NCBI GenBank assembly: GCA_019055375.1 | Contig: JAHQIW010004024.1 | Span: forward strand, 1 to 64,000 | DNA: 64,000 nucleotides | DNA from: Parelaphostrongylus tenuis | Taxonomy: Eukaryota > Nematoda > Chromadorea > Rhabditida > Metastrongylidae | Direction: 5' to 3' | Part shown: one piece after another, positions 62,330 through 64,000 of the stretch | Numbering within the stretch: the stretch's first letter is position 1 | Layout: every line of letters begins with the position of its first letter | The notes under the pieces: generated by a model | What the model was told of the DNA's origin: nothing | Databases searched by the model: none | What the model saw: the letters and a program-made list of their open reading frames with translations, nothing else | Made by a program: the position numbers and the translations under genes

Positions 62330-64000
62330 GCAATAGCCAAAGTTGTTAGCTTTCCATTGAGTAGTAGCGCTCTTATGAAAACATCTTGTCTATTGAAAAA
62401 ATCGTTTCTTCTATTTTTCCCATCTAAAAAAAATAACTATTTCGAAATCTATGGAATGAAACGGTATCAGGCAAGAATCTTTGTATTTCAACTACGAAAA
62501 AAATTTTCTATGAATTATTTTCCGCGGAGAACACTACTTCGTATGCGTTGCCAACCAAAACAATTGTTTTGGATGTGCTGATGACCAATATAGAAGTACG
62601 GCGAACACTCGTCTGACAATAAGCAAATGGCACCTTTGAGCGCATTTCATGAAACAAATTACCCAACACAAATGTACCCGGCTTCACTCTCAGTCACGGA
62701 TCATCTTTTTTTCGCATATGTCCCAGGCGCCAAAAGAGTTACTTCTTTTGAGAGTTTTTAGAATATTTCTAATAGGATATTTCTATATCATGATCATGAA
62801 GTTTTCTCCAGCTTCTAAAAGTCGATGTAAGCTGTTTATTCACAAATTCATTGCTCTTTTCTGATCCGCTGCATACTTTTCCGTAATATTCGTCTTTCAG
62901 GTGTCCTGTGGCAATTTATCCTGCTTTTATTACATAAAAGCAATAGGGCGTCATACAAAATGGATTGCGATATTCAACTGCTTACTAAATTTGATGTCAC
63001 GTTAAGTAATGACATTGAACAACGGGAGTTTTTTATTTGGTTTTGCCTATCTTTTCTTAACCTTCTTCCTATACCTTTGCCATTTTATAGGTGATAAATT
63101 GCGTTTTAGAAACTCTTAATCCAATCGAAGTAGGAATACATGACTGAGATCGGATTTATTACGACTTTTTTCGCTGATTTATATTCGCTTCCTCATGAGA
63201 GTTGAGATGTTTGCAGAAAAGGAAAATATTTTGAATTTCATCTAGCTTCCTAGTCACTTTGGTTGGCGGCATATCTTAACTAATTAGCACGGTTTTCACT
63301 GATTCCATCACTGTGACATTCTAAACAGCCAAAGATTCAAATATTTCGGGTCGAATATATTTTTTCCCATATCGTCAGCGAGAGCGTGTGCGAGGTTTGA
63401 GACCAATTTATTGTCTGCTGAGCCATTTCTTGCATCTGGAGGCTAGATGTAGGTTTGTTAGAGATGTGCTCTGCATCATAAGTAATCACAGCCATTGCGA
63501 ATACAAAAATTTGATGTCGAAGACAGTTCCTGAATAGTCGTTTGATTAAATGATTCATGGCGCCAGTTGAAGACGTATAAAAGTATGAGAGATATCACCG
63601 AAGAATGCTCTGCTATTTACTTCACTACCGACGGCTACATAGCAGAATGTCGACGTGAAAAGAAACTATCCTCGACTGCCAAGTAGTAATAGGAAAGCAG
63701 AACATGCCTGGCACACTCCATTCATACGCGCACTATCTCTGCGGTCTCTGCTTCTCTGCCGCCGCGTACTGCTTGGTATCACAGGCCCACCCCACCTATC
63801 ATATATTTAAACGCACCACTTCATTCCTCCAAATTCTTGATTGTCGACGCCAGCCTGGAGCTCGACCTCTGTTTGTGGGGTACTCTTCGTTCCTCGTATT
63901 GCCCAATCGGACCTAAACATCCGGTGGCTGACGGGCATTCTACCACCATATCATCAAGGTTTGTCTGTATATAAGGTTTCTAATTGAACATTCACTTACT
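62330..64000 (+). repeat. Long repeat A, copy 4 (runs off the window)
   Basis: Matches 24640-26900 in order, including the TTTAAACGCACCACTTCA block at about 63806 and the CCGGTGGC block at 63921. It has the empty insertion site AGTTCCTGAATAG at 63525-63537. The hammerhead position would lie beyond 64000. It begins with a copy of the recurring 60-bp motif (62335-62405). Confidence 0.75.

Noticed and set aside
1..64000. Prokaryotic features such as operons, CRISPR arrays, origins or phage genes
   Set aside because: No regularly spaced repeats, no ribosome binding sites and no long open frames; all recognisable content is eukaryotic.

Overview
The window is eukaryotic and almost certainly nematode. 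It is AT-rich, has short GT-AG introns, has no operons or ribosome binding sites, and carries many broken RTE-type retrotransposons whose reverse transcriptase motifs resemble those of strongylid worms (hookworm and relatives). The species call is an inference; no rRNA, SL RNA or mitochondrial marker is present to fix it. Only one host gene is recognisable. The rest is layered repeats.

Host gene: exons of a cytospin/SPECC1-like protein (coiled coil followed by a calponin-homology domain) run on the plus strand from about 32.2 to 36.1 kb. One intron carries a mariner remnant, and a 1.4-kb repeat (D1) directly follows the last recognised exon. A possible membrane-protein end exon lies at 38.7-39.3 kb.

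Region by region: 0-2.7 kb repeat G; 2.7-3.8 kb RTE remnant (minus); 4.2 kb SINE; 6.8-8.2 kb RTE remnant (plus); 8.0-14.4 kb tandem duplication of a roughly 3-kb unit, with a Penelope-like element inserted only in the second unit; 15.3-22.1 kb two copies of a long repeat A; 24.6-29.7 kb a third copy of A, ending in a 2.5-kb palindrome; 30-36 kb mariner fragments and the host gene; 36.1-37.6 and 44.1-45.5 kb repeat D with tRNA-like units; 39.9-40.4 kb a foldback carrying two tRNA-like cloverleaves; 46.6-48.9 kb the best-preserved RTE copy; 49.6-50.2 kb a Penelope remnant with a GIY-YIG motif; 52.1-55.6 kb an RTE copy with its 3' end duplicated in inverted orientation; 57.5-61.2 kb further repeats and a Tc1/mariner remnant; 62.3-64 kb a fourth copy of A.

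Main observation: many of the small repeats contain hammerhead self-cleaving ribozyme folds. Three copies (minus 25873-25934, plus 26234-26295, minus 16492-16540) keep the complete core, a paired stem II, a 6-bp stem I, a very short palindromic stem III and a legal cleavage triplet. At least six more show partly decayed cores with stem I still paired. Two hosting elements, 25827-26385 and 16461-16805, have clean 13-bp target-site duplications and empty sites in sister repeats inside this same window. They contain partial tandem monomers (about 340 and 280 bp), and the first also has opposed ribozymes. This resembles retrozymes or the pseudo-LTRs of Penelope-like elements, and genuine Penelope remnants lie nearby as a possible source of enzyme. 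A separate foldback family carries opposed tRNA-like cloverleaves in the place where the ribozymes sit. All calls were made by eye from the sequence.
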